The position numbers and the translations under genes were made by a program. Under the pieces are notes generated by a model. It searched no databases. It saw only the letters and a program-made list of their open reading frames with translations, and was not told the origin of the DNA. From a virus, in the IMG/VR virus record IMGVR_UViG_3300008448_000053, positions 1-64,000 of that record: DNA of 64,000 nt, one strand, 5' to 3'. This document shows positions 1-9,756 of the stretch, piece by piece; position 1 is the stretch's first letter; each line of letters begins with the position of its first letter.

Positions 1-1256
<1,256 letters not shown>

Positions 1257-1325
1257 TCTGTCGTCAAGGCGTACCTTGAGCATCTAAGATTTGGTTATAC
1301 AGGGGGTGAAATCCAAGTCACAAAT
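1257..1325 (+). ncRNA. Structured intergenic segment, possible small RNA or 3' UTR
   Basis: This non-coding stretch is more G+C-rich than its surroundings. It contains a 6-bp perfect hairpin with a four-base loop (TCAAGG-CGTA-CCTTGA, 1264-1279), a weaker TTGG/CCAA pairing (about 1291-1316) around AGGGGGTG, and is followed at once by a strong terminator. It may be a processed small RNA or only the operon's 3' end. No known RNA family was recognised. Confidence 0.3.
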
Positions 1326-1327
1326 TT

Positions 1328-1357
1328 TAAATCGCAACATATGTTGCGATTTTTTAT
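1328..1357 (+). terminator. Intrinsic terminator after the ribonucleotide reductase operon
   Basis: A perfect 20-base palindrome (1331-1350, ATCGCAACAT plus its reverse complement), extended by A/T pairs, is followed by six T residues. It separates the reductase operon from the virion module. The A-rich run on the other side means it could also work in reverse. Confidence 0.8.
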
Positions 1358-1381
1358 TTATTACCATTTTAATATTCATTA

Positions 1382-1389
1382 TATTTATA
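1382..1389 (+). promoter_or_regulatory. Late-type TATTTATA box before gp25
   Basis: An exact TATTTATA octamer ends three bases before the gp25 start codon, in the first gap after the terminator. It matches the box found upstream of many other virion genes here. The very short gap would give a nearly leaderless mRNA if this is a -10-type element. Confidence 0.5.
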
Positions 1390-1392
1390 AAC

Positions 1393-1842
1393 ATGGCGAC
1401 ATATGGTATAGATTATCCATTTAGAGATAGTAGAAAAGGTGATTTTTTAAGAATGACCGAAACTACCGAAAAAGAGGTGAGAGCAAATTTATTACATCTT
1501 CTATTAACAAGGAAGGGTAGTAGATATTATTTACCCGACTTTGGTACTAGATTATATGAATACATTTTTGATCAAAATGATATAGTTGCATATAATTTAA
1601 TTGAAGATGAAATTAGAGAAAGTGTTAGAAAATATATACCAAATTTGGATATAAACTCAATAAAAATAATGTCTGGTGAAGATGATCCTGATAGACCAAT
1701 TGCATCAATGGAGGATGAAGACAATAGACTATTTAGAGTTTCCGATTATTCTACAAAACCATATACCGCAAAAGTAAAAATAGACTATACTGTAAATAAT
1801 GGTACATTTTCGTCTTCCGACTTTATAATTATTAACATATAA
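1393..1842 (+). CDS. Baseplate wedge protein, gp25/GPW family
   Basis: A 149-residue protein close to the size of T4 gp25 (132). The core TTEKEVRANLLHLLLTRKG, then YYLPDFGTRLYEYIFD, is the lysozyme-like GPW_gp25 fold signature: an N-terminal helix, the GxR...PxFG(T/S)xL motif, and a domain that ends in beta strands. gp25 joins tail tube and sheath to the baseplate wedge in contractile tails, so the phage is a myovirus. The frame is open further upstream to 1291, but that extension runs through the terminator and has no homology-like content. The ATG at 1393, just after the TATTTATA box, is therefore chosen. The gp6-like gene begins two bases after its stop. Confidence 0.88.
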   Translation: MATYGIDYPFRDSRKGDFLRMTETTEKEVRANLLHLLLTRKGSRYYLPDFGTRLYEYIFDQNDIVAYNLIEDEIRESVRKYIPNLDINSIKIMSGEDDPDRPIASMEDEDNRLFRVSDYSTKPYTAKVKIDYTVNNGTFSSSDFIIINI

Positions 1843-1843
1843 G

Positions 1844-3676
1844 ATGGCAAAAAAAATATCATACGCAACAAGGGATTTCGCTGGTTTAAGAGAAGAATTG
1901 GTTAGAATGACCAAAGATTATTATCCCGATCTAATTAAGAACACTAACGACGCATCTATATATTCTGTTTTATTAGATATAAATGCGGCTGTTGCAGATA
2001 ACCTACATTTTCACATTGATAGAGTTTGGCAAGAAACAATGTTGGATTTTGCACAACAAAGACAATCTCTATTTTTCATTGCTAAAACATATGGTTTAAA
2101 AATACCTGGAAATAGACCTTCGGTTGCGTTGTGTGATTTTTCAATAACAGTTCCAGTTAGAGGTGATAAAGAAGATGAAAGATATGAAGGTATTTTAAAA
2201 GGGGGTGCACAAGTTTCTGGTGGGGGACAGGTATTTGAAACTATTGACGATATTGATTTTTCAAATCCGTTTAATAATAGAGGTGAACCAAATAGATTGA
2301 AAATACCAAACTTTGATGCAAATAATCAGTTAGTATCATATACAATCGTTAAAAGAGAACCAGTTGTTAATGGTGTTTCAAGAATTTTTAGAAGAGTCAT
2401 AAATGAGTTAGATCAAAAACCATTTTTAAAACTTTATTTACCCGAACAAAATGTTTTGGGTGTTACTGCAGTAATACACAAAGAAGGAACTAGTTTCTCA
2501 TCCAATCCAAATTCTGGTGAATTTAATACGTCAACAAATAAATGGTATGAGGTTAAATCACTAATTGAAGATAAAGTTTTTGTTCCCGATCCAACATCTG
2601 TATCTGATAGAGATAATTTTAAAGCAGGAAATTATATAAATGTAACTAACAAGTTTGTTACGGAATATACACCAGAGGGTTATTTTTCGTTAACGTTTGG
2701 GTCTGGAAATGTTGATCCATTAGATAATTTAGATAATTTTATGACTAATAATATGAAAGTAAATTTAGGTGTTTATCTAAATAATCTTTCATTAGGTGCA
2801 TTACCCAAGGTTGGGACAACATTATTTGTAAAATATAGAATTGGTGGTGGTAAAAGTACTAATCTCGGTGTAAATGTAATAAACAGTGTTGATGAAGTGG
2901 AATTCAATGTTAATGGTCCAAATAGTACAATTAATAATCAAGTTATTAACACATTAAACGTAACTAATATAACACCGGCTGTTGGCGGTTCCGATCAACC
3001 AACAATAGAAGAATTAAGAAATTTAATTGCATATAATTTTGCCGCACAAAATAGGGCGGTCACTTTAAATGACTATAAATCTTTGATTGAAACAATGCCA
3101 TCCACATATGGGGCACCCGCCAAAGTTGAAGTTATGGAAGAAGATAATAAAGTTAGAATTAAATTATTATCATATGATGATAGAGGTAATTTAATTGATA
3201 TCGTCTCCAATACATTAAAAAATAATATTTTAAATTATTTATCTGAATTTAGAATGATAAATGATTACATCGATATTGTTAGTGGTCAAGTAATAGATTT
3301 GGGTTTAGAAATAGACTTAATCATAGATAAGAACGTAAACAAGACAGAAGTAATTAAAGAAACAATAAATAAAACAATTACTTCATTTAGTATAGATGGT
3401 AGAAAAATGGGAGACCCTTTATTTTTGGGTGATCTATTTAAAGAACTTGGTAATGTAAACGGTGTAATAAATGTTGTTGATATTAGAGCATTTAACTTAT
3501 TAGGGGGAGAATATTCCACTGCTGAGGTTTCACAACCGTATGTAGATGATGTAACAAGGGAAATTCTACAATCCGATAAAACCATCTTTATGAAAGCAAA
3601 TCAAATATATCAAATAAGATTCCCAAATAAAGATATAAAAGTTAGGGTAAAAACATTAGGTTCGACTACATACTAA
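1844..3676 (+). CDS. Baseplate wedge protein, gp6/baseplate-J-like
   Basis: A 610-residue protein, near the length of T4 gp6 (660), directly after gp25 as in many contractile-tail clusters. The N-terminus (YATRDFAGLREELVRMTKDY, then DASIYSVLLDINAAVADNL) is the dimerising helical region seen in gp6/J-type proteins. The middle (about 360-470) carries the J-domain core with PAVGGSDQPTIEELR followed by LNDYKSLIETMP, where the family has PGGxDxEsd and vT.eDYe. It would form the wedge ring that links the central hub to the outer baseplate. No frame damage is seen. Confidence 0.82.
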   Translation: MAKKISYATRDFAGLREELVRMTKDYYPDLIKNTNDASIYSVLLDINAAVADNLHFHIDRVWQETMLDFAQQRQSLFFIAKTYGLKIPGNRPSVALCDFSITVPVRGDKEDERYEGILKGGAQVSGGGQVFETIDDIDFSNPFNNRGEPNRLKIPNFDANNQLVSYTIVKREPVVNGVSRIFRRVINELDQKPFLKLYLPEQNVLGVTAVIHKEGTSFSSNPNSGEFNTSTNKWYEVKSLIEDKVFVPDPTSVSDRDNFKAGNYINVTNKFVTEYTPEGYFSLTFGSGNVDPLDNLDNFMTNNMKVNLGVYLNNLSLGALPKVGTTLFVKYRIGGGKSTNLGVNVINSVDEVEFNVNGPNSTINNQVINTLNVTNITPAVGGSDQPTIEELRNLIAYNFAAQNRAVTLNDYKSLIETMPSTYGAPAKVEVMEEDNKVRIKLLSYDDRGNLIDIVSNTLKNNILNYLSEFRMINDYIDIVSGQVIDLGLEIDLIIDKNVNKTEVIKETINKTITSFSIDGRKMGDPLFLGDLFKELGNVNGVINVVDIRAFNLLGGEYSTAEVSQPYVDDVTREILQSDKTIFMKANQIYQIRFPNKDIKVRVKTLGSTTY

Positions 3677-3695
3677 AAACATTTTTCTTTATATT

Positions 3696-3720
3696 AATAG
3701 AAAATCAACTAGTTTCTATT
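3696..3720 (+). promoter_or_regulatory. Inverted repeat between gp6-like and 1533-aa genes
   Basis: A perfect 8-bp inverted repeat, AATAGAAA (3696-3703) and TTTCTATT (3713-3720), has a nine-base loop. Its right arm runs into the TATTTATT box. It could be a weak terminator or a protein-binding site; it lacks a T tract. Confidence 0.4.
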
Positions 3721-3724
3721 TATT
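3717..3724 (+). promoter_or_regulatory. Late-type TATTTATT box before the 1533-aa gene
   Basis: The octamer lies nine bases before the ATG at 3734, in a 57-base gap within an otherwise gapless operon. It overlaps the right arm of the inverted repeat. Confidence 0.45.
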
Positions 3725-3733
3725 ATAAGAATT

Positions 3734-6700
3734 ATGCAAAAACATAGAATTTATACAGACATAGGTGTAGATCAAAAAATAACCGTAGAATTAAAACAAG
3801 ACTACGATTTACTAGAAATACTATCTTTAAAATTTTCACAACAAGAGGCTTACTCATCATTTTGTGGTGATTATGGTGTTGTTGTTGGTAGAATATCGGT
3901 TAATAATGGTTTTGGTCTCCCAAATGCCAGAGTTTCTATTTTTGTACCAATATCAGATGTTGATGAAAATGATCCTGTTTTATCTGAGTTGTATCCTTAT
4001 AGATCAATAGATCAAAGAAACGATTCAAATTATAGATATAACCTATTACCGGCTAGAAAACAACATACAGGACACGTACCAACAGGTACATTTCCTGATC
4101 AATCTGACATCTTAAATAGAGAGGAAGTTTTAGAGGTTTTTGAAAAATATTATAGGTACACCGTAAAAACAAATGAAGCGGGTGATTTTATGATATGGGG
4201 GGTACCATTAGGTAACCAAACATTACATATTGACCTAGATATGTCTGATGCGGGATGTCAATCATTAGTACCATATGATTTTATTTACGATGGTATATCT
4301 GAAGAAAAATTCGTAAATAAATACACATATAAAAGTGCGTCGGATATTGATTCTTTACCACAAATTGTTAGTTATGATAAATCTATTGAGGTTTATCCTT
4401 TTTGGGGCAACCAAGAGTTATGTCAAATTGCAATCACTAGAGTTGATTTTGATTTATCTTCTCAAGGAGTAAGAATTGACCCGTATGCAATAATTGCGGG
4501 AGGTAGTTTTACCGATTCAGGTAAAGATGCGTTAAGGGTGAACTGTAACGTTGACAACCAAATGGGTGAAAAATGTAGATTGATAACATTCAAAGGTGAT
4601 GTCGAATCAATTAGATTTACTGGAAATTATGAGAAAAATCCTGACGGATCACCAAATATAGACAGACCAATACTTGAATTTTTTGATATAGATAGTACAA
4701 TAGATGAGAATGGTGTATTCTTTTTTAGAATACCAATGAATATGAAATATATTGCCACAAATGAGTTTGGTGAATATTATGAAACAAATGACAAGAATAT
4801 CGGTATTGCCACACAAGGTAATTATAGATTTCGTTTTTCATTGACTGAAGATACTGGTGCTAGAAATAGATTTACGGGTAAATTCTTAGTACCAAATGTT
4901 AGGGAATATCATATAGGTGATACAAGTTTTCAAGGATCACCAACAACAATTGATAGTAGATCATATTCATTTAGTACTAATATTGATGATTATCCTCCTG
5001 ACGCAAGAAAAGAAATTGCCGGAACAAGTGTGGACGCAATTACTAGTGATAACTACGGGGTTCCACAAGACTATTTTTACCAATTTAGATACGGTAGAAT
5101 ATACACCGTTAGTGAATTTATAAACAAATATTATAAAACAAGTGCATTAGAAAGGGCATTTAGTTTTTTTAAAAAGGATAGAAGAGAATCTTTTATTGGT
5201 ATTAAAGAAAACTGGCCACAAGAAAAAGATGATTGTGAAAATGTTAATAATTATTTTCCTGTAAACGATGCGGTTAGAAATCATAGATTTCAATTTTTCA
5301 TTTTAACGGTATTAAATTTTATTGAATATATCGGTAACGTGATTTCTTTATTTATAAAAGAATTTGTGACGGCCGCTCTTTTTGGTATTGCGGAAGCAAT
5401 AGCAAGTAGTGGGGTGTCAAACGATGCTGCTGCTAGAACATTTAGAAGGGGTAAGGAATTTCAATTTACAAATATTTTTAGACTTCAGTTATTGGTGTAT
5501 CCTGATTGTTACGATTGTAATGAAGATAATGAAGAAACACCTGTACAAACTCCACCAGTGGCACCGACGGCCGATGATTATAAAAATAAACCACCTGTTG
5601 CCACAAATTTCACTGTAGAAGAAAAATATGAGATTAGAAGAAATACCGACATATGTAGAAAGTATGTATTTAGAAATTATAGTTCAAGTGCATGTACTTT
5701 AACATATATAGATTGCGATGATGTCAGTAGAACGATATATCTTCCTGTTGAAGAAAATCCGTCTAATGGAATTGAAGTATGTGCAAAAAAAGGTCAAACC
5801 ATTACAATACCGCCAGGTTTTGGTTCACAAGTAACGGCTACACAACAAAGTCCCGGTGCTTATTGTTCCGGCAACGCTGATGATTCTTTATATTTCACAT
5901 ATCCTTGTGATGCATATACTTTTAAAAATATAGGTTTAAGTGCTTTTACAATAAATAATTTTGTTGATTGTAATAATGCGTCAGGAAATACTATAACAGT
6001 TCCAACAGGAACATCTGGTAACACATTTGTTTTTTGTGCTAAAAGAGGACAATCATTTACAATTCCACCACAATTTACTGGTGTAACTTATACCACATCA
6101 TCAACATCGGCATATTGTAATAGATGTGGTGGTACGGGAATTGACGTATTTTCAAATTATACAGGGTCAACTGTTGATGGTGCCATTATGAATAGAAAAT
6201 ATCTATTGGAAATTACACCACTTATTGGTACAGACCCACAATATATTTTTATTGGATGTGGAACCAATTACCCCATAATATATTCTGGACAATATGGTAG
6301 ATGGAAAGTAGGTGGAGGGGTATATAGTGTTTTGGCTAGTTTTCTTGCCGATGAAACTAACACAAGATATGATACACCTATTCAAAATTCTGTACATGAA
6401 GATCATGGTTGTGTTTTTCCTATATCTAAACTTATATATGTGGAAGATTGTTCTGACGTATCAGCACCGGACCCAAATCTACCATCAGGAATTGAGGAAG
6501 AAGGTTGTAATAAGTACGATTTTATAATTGACACAAAATGGACAGAAGATGGTGGTGGTGGTAGTATGAATTTACAGGCATTTGTTTTCCCGTTATATAA
6601 TGGCGGAACACCACTACAAGAATATGCCGCCGCGAGAAATGTTTTAATGGGTTGTAGACCAGGTGATTGTTACCCAACAAATTCAAGTACATATAATGTT

Positions 6701-8335
6701 GGTTGTATTAGTAATGGTTCTATTGGTGCCGGAACTAGTTTATGGGATCAATTGGATGGAAATTATTCAACAAATATTTTACAATCACATCCCGATCCAT
6801 GCTTTAGTGGTGTACCATGTAATGTTGGTGCTGTTGCAAGTATTTATGCCAAATGGCCAACAGATCCGAATGGAGGATTTAGAAATGCCACAACAAGATG
6901 TATTGTGAATGGTGCATATGCTGGCGAAGTAAAGAAAAAGGGACCATATTATTGTGATCAAGGATTAACACAAAGAGGTACATTATCAGGATATTCTGAA
7001 TTTAGAGATGGTGTTTATAGTATAGTACCATTAGCAGGAAACACATTTACAATGTTAAAATCTTTTAGAAGAAGAAAATTATTCCATAAGCTAATGTGTG
7101 GAGGGGTGGTATCATATACATTTAATGATTCGTGGTTATTAGGGTCACTATATTTCTTTCAATTTATGAAAAGAGGAAGTAATAGATTTTGTAAAGAATG
7201 TGTGTATAAAGTTCAAGACGCAACGGGCCTCCATTTCTATTATAGATCTACACCATATAGTCCGAGTTATTCGGCATCAGAAACACAATATGATTACGAT
7301 CCCGCAACTGGAACTCAATTAGGTGTAAATACTTCTTTAACGAGTGATTATGCGAACAAAACAAAAGGATTTTATGGTCAAGTTAGGGCAATTGATTATG
7401 GTGCAAATTTTAGTACTCCATTACCTTTTATGAATTTAATTGGTGATTTGTTTAATGGGTTAAATTACAAAAGAGAAATAAATTTCCCAACAACAATTAT
7501 TGATTTAGGACCAAGAAACACTTGGATTAATGAAATATGTACCGATCCTGAGTTAGATGTTAATTGTTCGATATCTAGAAGTATAGGTGCAACATCATAT
7601 AAAGGATTAGATGATTTAATGGAATATATTGTTCAATCTAAAGAAATAAAAGAAAGGGGAAAATTAGATGTACAAGATTTATTTGATGCAAGAGCAAACG
7701 GACTAATAGATGGTGATATCGCCCAATTAATGAATTTTAATACACAATCGGGAATTTTTCCATTTGAATATGAAGAATCATTTTCACCATACACAGCACA
7801 ATACAGTACGGTATTTGATGGTAAAGGTCCAGTCGGTCTTGATTTTGTATTTAGTGAAGATGATCCCGATACGGTTACATTTGAAAGAGCAGGTGAACTA
7901 ATTAGAAAATGTTTAAATGAACCAACAAGGCTTGGTGACGTATCCCAAAGAGTTCCATATTATATGTGGGATACTATAGGACATGGTTTCGGAGAATCAA
8001 CAACTGGTAATATAGGTAGTGATGAAGGACAAAGTTATTATAGTGGTAAAATATATAACCAAAAAATACAATTAATGAAGGGTAATATGAATCCTGATCC
8101 AAACGCAAATCCGTTGGATGATGATTATTTTGATCCCTATGTTTTACCACCAATAAGAGATTGTATTGATGCTGGTAGTGGTGAAAAGAAATATAATGAC
8201 AATTATAAAGAACATACTGTGAATGGTGTCAAAAGACATACTATGGAAATTGGTATACCATTTCATTATTATTTTGGATTAAGAAAAGGTAAGACCGCCT
8301 TTGATAAATTTATTGAATTTTACGGACCTTTCTAA
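3734..8335 (+). CDS. Very large virion (baseplate/tail) protein with Cys-rich repeats
   Basis: A 1533-residue protein of unknown exact role, placed between baseplate and later tail genes and so almost surely structural. An early segment (GDYGVVVGRISVNNGFGLPN...VSIFVP, then FMIWGVPLGNQTLHID, about residues 45-180) resembles a carboxypeptidase-regulatory-type Ig fold split by an insertion. Two tandem modules of about 70 residues (about 643-711 and 724-795) share four Cys each, with VCAKKGQTITIPP against FCAKRGQSFTIPP. A third copy sits in the protein at 23575. The C-terminal 400 residues contain a long segment with ERGKLDVQDLFDARANGLID. No enzyme motif was recognised. Disulphide-capable repeats suggest an exposed portion of the virion. 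Confidence 0.8.
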   Translation: MQKHRIYTDIGVDQKITVELKQDYDLLEILSLKFSQQEAYSSFCGDYGVVVGRISVNNGFGLPNARVSIFVPISDVDENDPVLSELYPYRSIDQRNDSNYRYNLLPARKQHTGHVPTGTFPDQSDILNREEVLEVFEKYYRYTVKTNEAGDFMIWGVPLGNQTLHIDLDMSDAGCQSLVPYDFIYDGISEEKFVNKYTYKSASDIDSLPQIVSYDKSIEVYPFWGNQELCQIAITRVDFDLSSQGVRIDPYAIIAGGSFTDSGKDALRVNCNVDNQMGEKCRLITFKGDVESIRFTGNYEKNPDGSPNIDRPILEFFDIDSTIDENGVFFFRIPMNMKYIATNEFGEYYETNDKNIGIATQGNYRFRFSLTEDTGARNRFTGKFLVPNVREYHIGDTSFQGSPTTIDSRSYSFSTNIDDYPPDARKEIAGTSVDAITSDNYGVPQDYFYQFRYGRIYTVSEFINKYYKTSALERAFSFFKKDRRESFIGIKENWPQEKDDCENVNNYFPVNDAVRNHRFQFFILTVLNFIEYIGNVISLFIKEFVTAALFGIAEAIASSGVSNDAAARTFRRGKEFQFTNIFRLQLLVYPDCYDCNEDNEETPVQTPPVAPTADDYKNKPPVATNFTVEEKYEIRRNTDICRKYVFRNYSSSACTLTYIDCDDVSRTIYLPVEENPSNGIEVCAKKGQTITIPPGFGSQVTATQQSPGAYCSGNADDSLYFTYPCDAYTFKNIGLSAFTINNFVDCNNASGNTITVPTGTSGNTFVFCAKRGQSFTIPPQFTGVTYTTSSTSAYCNRCGGTGIDVFSNYTGSTVDGAIMNRKYLLEITPLIGTDPQYIFIGCGTNYPIIYSGQYGRWKVGGGVYSVLASFLADETNTRYDTPIQNSVHEDHGCVFPISKLIYVEDCSDVSAPDPNLPSGIEEEGCNKYDFIIDTKWTEDGGGGSMNLQAFVFPLYNGGTPLQEYAAARNVLMGCRPGDCYPTNSSTYNVGCISNGSIGAGTSLWDQLDGNYSTNILQSHPDPCFSGVPCNVGAVASIYAKWPTDPNGGFRNATTRCIVNGAYAGEVKKKGPYYCDQGLTQRGTLSGYSEFRDGVYSIVPLAGNTFTMLKSFRRRKLFHKLMCGGVVSYTFNDSWLLGSLYFFQFMKRGSNRFCKECVYKVQDATGLHFYYRSTPYSPSYSASETQYDYDPATGTQLGVNTSLTSDYANKTKGFYGQVRAIDYGANFSTPLPFMNLIGDLFNGLNYKREINFPTTIIDLGPRNTWINEICTDPELDVNCSISRSIGATSYKGLDDLMEYIVQSKEIKERGKLDVQDLFDARANGLIDGDIAQLMNFNTQSGIFPFEYEESFSPYTAQYSTVFDGKGPVGLDFVFSEDDPDTVTFERAGELIRKCLNEPTRLGDVSQRVPYYMWDTIGHGFGESTTGNIGSDEGQSYYSGKIYNQKIQLMKGNMNPDPNANPLDDDYFDPYVLPPIRDCIDAGSGEKKYNDNYKEHTVNGVKRHTMEIGIPFHYYFGLRKGKTAFDKFIEFYGPF

Positions 8336-8336
8336 T

Positions 8337-9047
8337 ATGTTTATAAAAGATTTATTTAGTAAAAGAAGACCAAACCATTTGATAATTTTTATTGATAACA
8401 ATAAAACAGATAATGGATTATTTACAATTTTTTCTAAATTTTTACATTCCATTGGTCCATATCGGAAAATTGATGATGTGATACACGATCTAAATATTTT
8501 TAAAAAAAAATATACAAATAAATTAGATTACATAATCATAATGACAAATGGTAAAGGTAAACATTTAGTACACACAAAAGAAGGTGACGATAAAGTTTTT
8601 GAATTATTGTTACAATTAAAACCAATGTTAAAGGAAAACGGATCAATGTTATTCGGTACTTGTTTTGTTGGAACAATAAATAGGAAATTAGTTGAAATGT
8701 CACAAAAATTAGATGGAATTAAAATAGTTGCACCAGACACGATTGCTAATTATTTTACTTCTTTATTTAGATTATTTAAACATGGGAAAATGTGTTCATG
8801 TAAAGATAAAAATTATAGTCAAAATTTAATATCTAAATTACCACAAAGTCAAAGAGGTATGGAACGAGACGAACAAACAATGATCGAAATAAACAGAAGA
8901 ACAGATAATGAAGTGATAAATTGGGAAAGTTGTGGTATGGCTTATGAATATAATAAAAGAACTATCGAAGATGGAATTTGTGAAAATATTACACAACCAT
9001 GGTTAGCGATTCATGGATTAATGAATTATTTTTTTAATACACAATAA
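8337..9047 (+). CDS. DUF4347/caspase-like fold protein, copy 1
   Basis: A 236-residue protein starting one base after the preceding stop. The longer reading from 8301 is rejected because the adjacent paralogue begins with the same MFIKDLFSKRRPN. Residues about 60-125 follow the DUF4347/caspase-like order: strand, (S/T)xG turn, helix LLLQLKPMLKENGSMLFGTCF, helix RKLVEMSQKL, strand GIKIVAPD. The Cys of GTCF lies where the family has its conserved yGC. The family His (usually SHG) is replaced by Asn (MTNGKGKH), so proteolysis is doubtful. Other Cys occur late (CSCKD, ESCGM). Virion location is inferred from neighbours. The fold assignment is by eye and tentative. Confidence 0.75.
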   Translation: MFIKDLFSKRRPNHLIIFIDNNKTDNGLFTIFSKFLHSIGPYRKIDDVIHDLNIFKKKYTNKLDYIIIMTNGKGKHLVHTKEGDDKVFELLLQLKPMLKENGSMLFGTCFVGTINRKLVEMSQKLDGIKIVAPDTIANYFTSLFRLFKHGKMCSCKDKNYSQNLISKLPQSQRGMERDEQTMIEINRRTDNEVINWESCGMAYEYNKRTIEDGICENITQPWLAIHGLMNYFFNTQ

Positions 9048-9048
9048 T

Positions 9049-9756
9049 ATGTTTATAAAAGATTTATTTAGTAAAAGAAGACCAAATCATGTTGTTGTTT
9101 ATCTGGATTATGATAAAAAAGATAAACTTTTATTTAGAACATTTTCCAAATTCACTTATTCAATTGGTCCGGTTAAAACAGTAAACGAAGTTATTGAAAA
9201 TATAAAAAAATTTAAACAAAAGTATCCAAATAAATTGAAGTACGTTACCATTAATACATATGGTAGAGGTAAACATTTAATAAACTCAAAAGAGTTAAAA
9301 GAAATTGATGGTGATGAAAAATTAAATTTATTATTAAATGAATTGGTTAGTCTATTAGATACAAATGGTACATTGCAATTTGCAACATGTTTCGCTGGAA
9401 TGGCACATAGAAAATTGGTTGAGGTTTCTGAAAAGTATGGTGGTATAAAAACAGCCTCAATGTATGGTGCTTACAGTTTAAATGGTAAAGCCGTTGTTTG
9501 TAAATGTAAAGAAAATGGGTTTAGTAAAAAAACAATAGATAATATGAAACCAAGTAAGAATGGTATTTTTAATGATGAAGTGGAAATGATGAACATATAC
9601 CGAAGAACTGATGGTGAGGAAATGAGTTGGGAAACTTGTGGAATGGCCTATGAATATAATAAAATAATGATTGAAAATGGAATTTGTGAAATAAAAAAAC
9701 AACCATCATCATCAATAAGATGTGTTATGAATTATTTATTTAATATACAAAGATAA
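9049..9756 (+). CDS. DUF4347/caspase-like fold protein, copy 2
   Basis: A 235-residue paralogue of the preceding gene. About 37 bases at the start (9049-9085) are nearly identical in DNA to 8337-8373, which indicates a recent tandem duplication or gene conversion. The middle keeps the pattern TYGRGKHLI, LLDTNGTLQFATCFAGM, RKLVEVSEKYGGIK, with a Cys at the position matching copy 1 and Tyr where a catalytic His would be expected. The end CGMAYEYNK is also shared. It starts one base after the previous stop, and the next gene starts directly after its own stop. Function unknown; it may be a tail or baseplate accessory protein. Confidence 0.75.
   Translation: MFIKDLFSKRRPNHVVVYLDYDKKDKLLFRTFSKFTYSIGPVKTVNEVIENIKKFKQKYPNKLKYVTINTYGRGKHLINSKELKEIDGDEKLNLLLNELVSLLDTNGTLQFATCFAGMAHRKLVEVSEKYGGIKTASMYGAYSLNGKAVVCKCKENGFSKKTIDNMKPSKNGIFNDEVEMMNIYRRTDGEEMSWETCGMAYEYNKIMIENGICEIKKQPSSSIRCVMNYLFNIQR

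Noticed and set aside
1291-1392. N-terminal extension of the gp25 gene
   Set aside because: It runs through a perfect terminator palindrome, has no family-like content and begins with a TTG; the ATG at 1393 gives a protein of normal gp25 size.
8301-8336. Longer start for the first DUF4347-like gene
   Set aside because: It overlaps the end of the 1533-aa gene, and the paralogue begins at the residue matching 8337.
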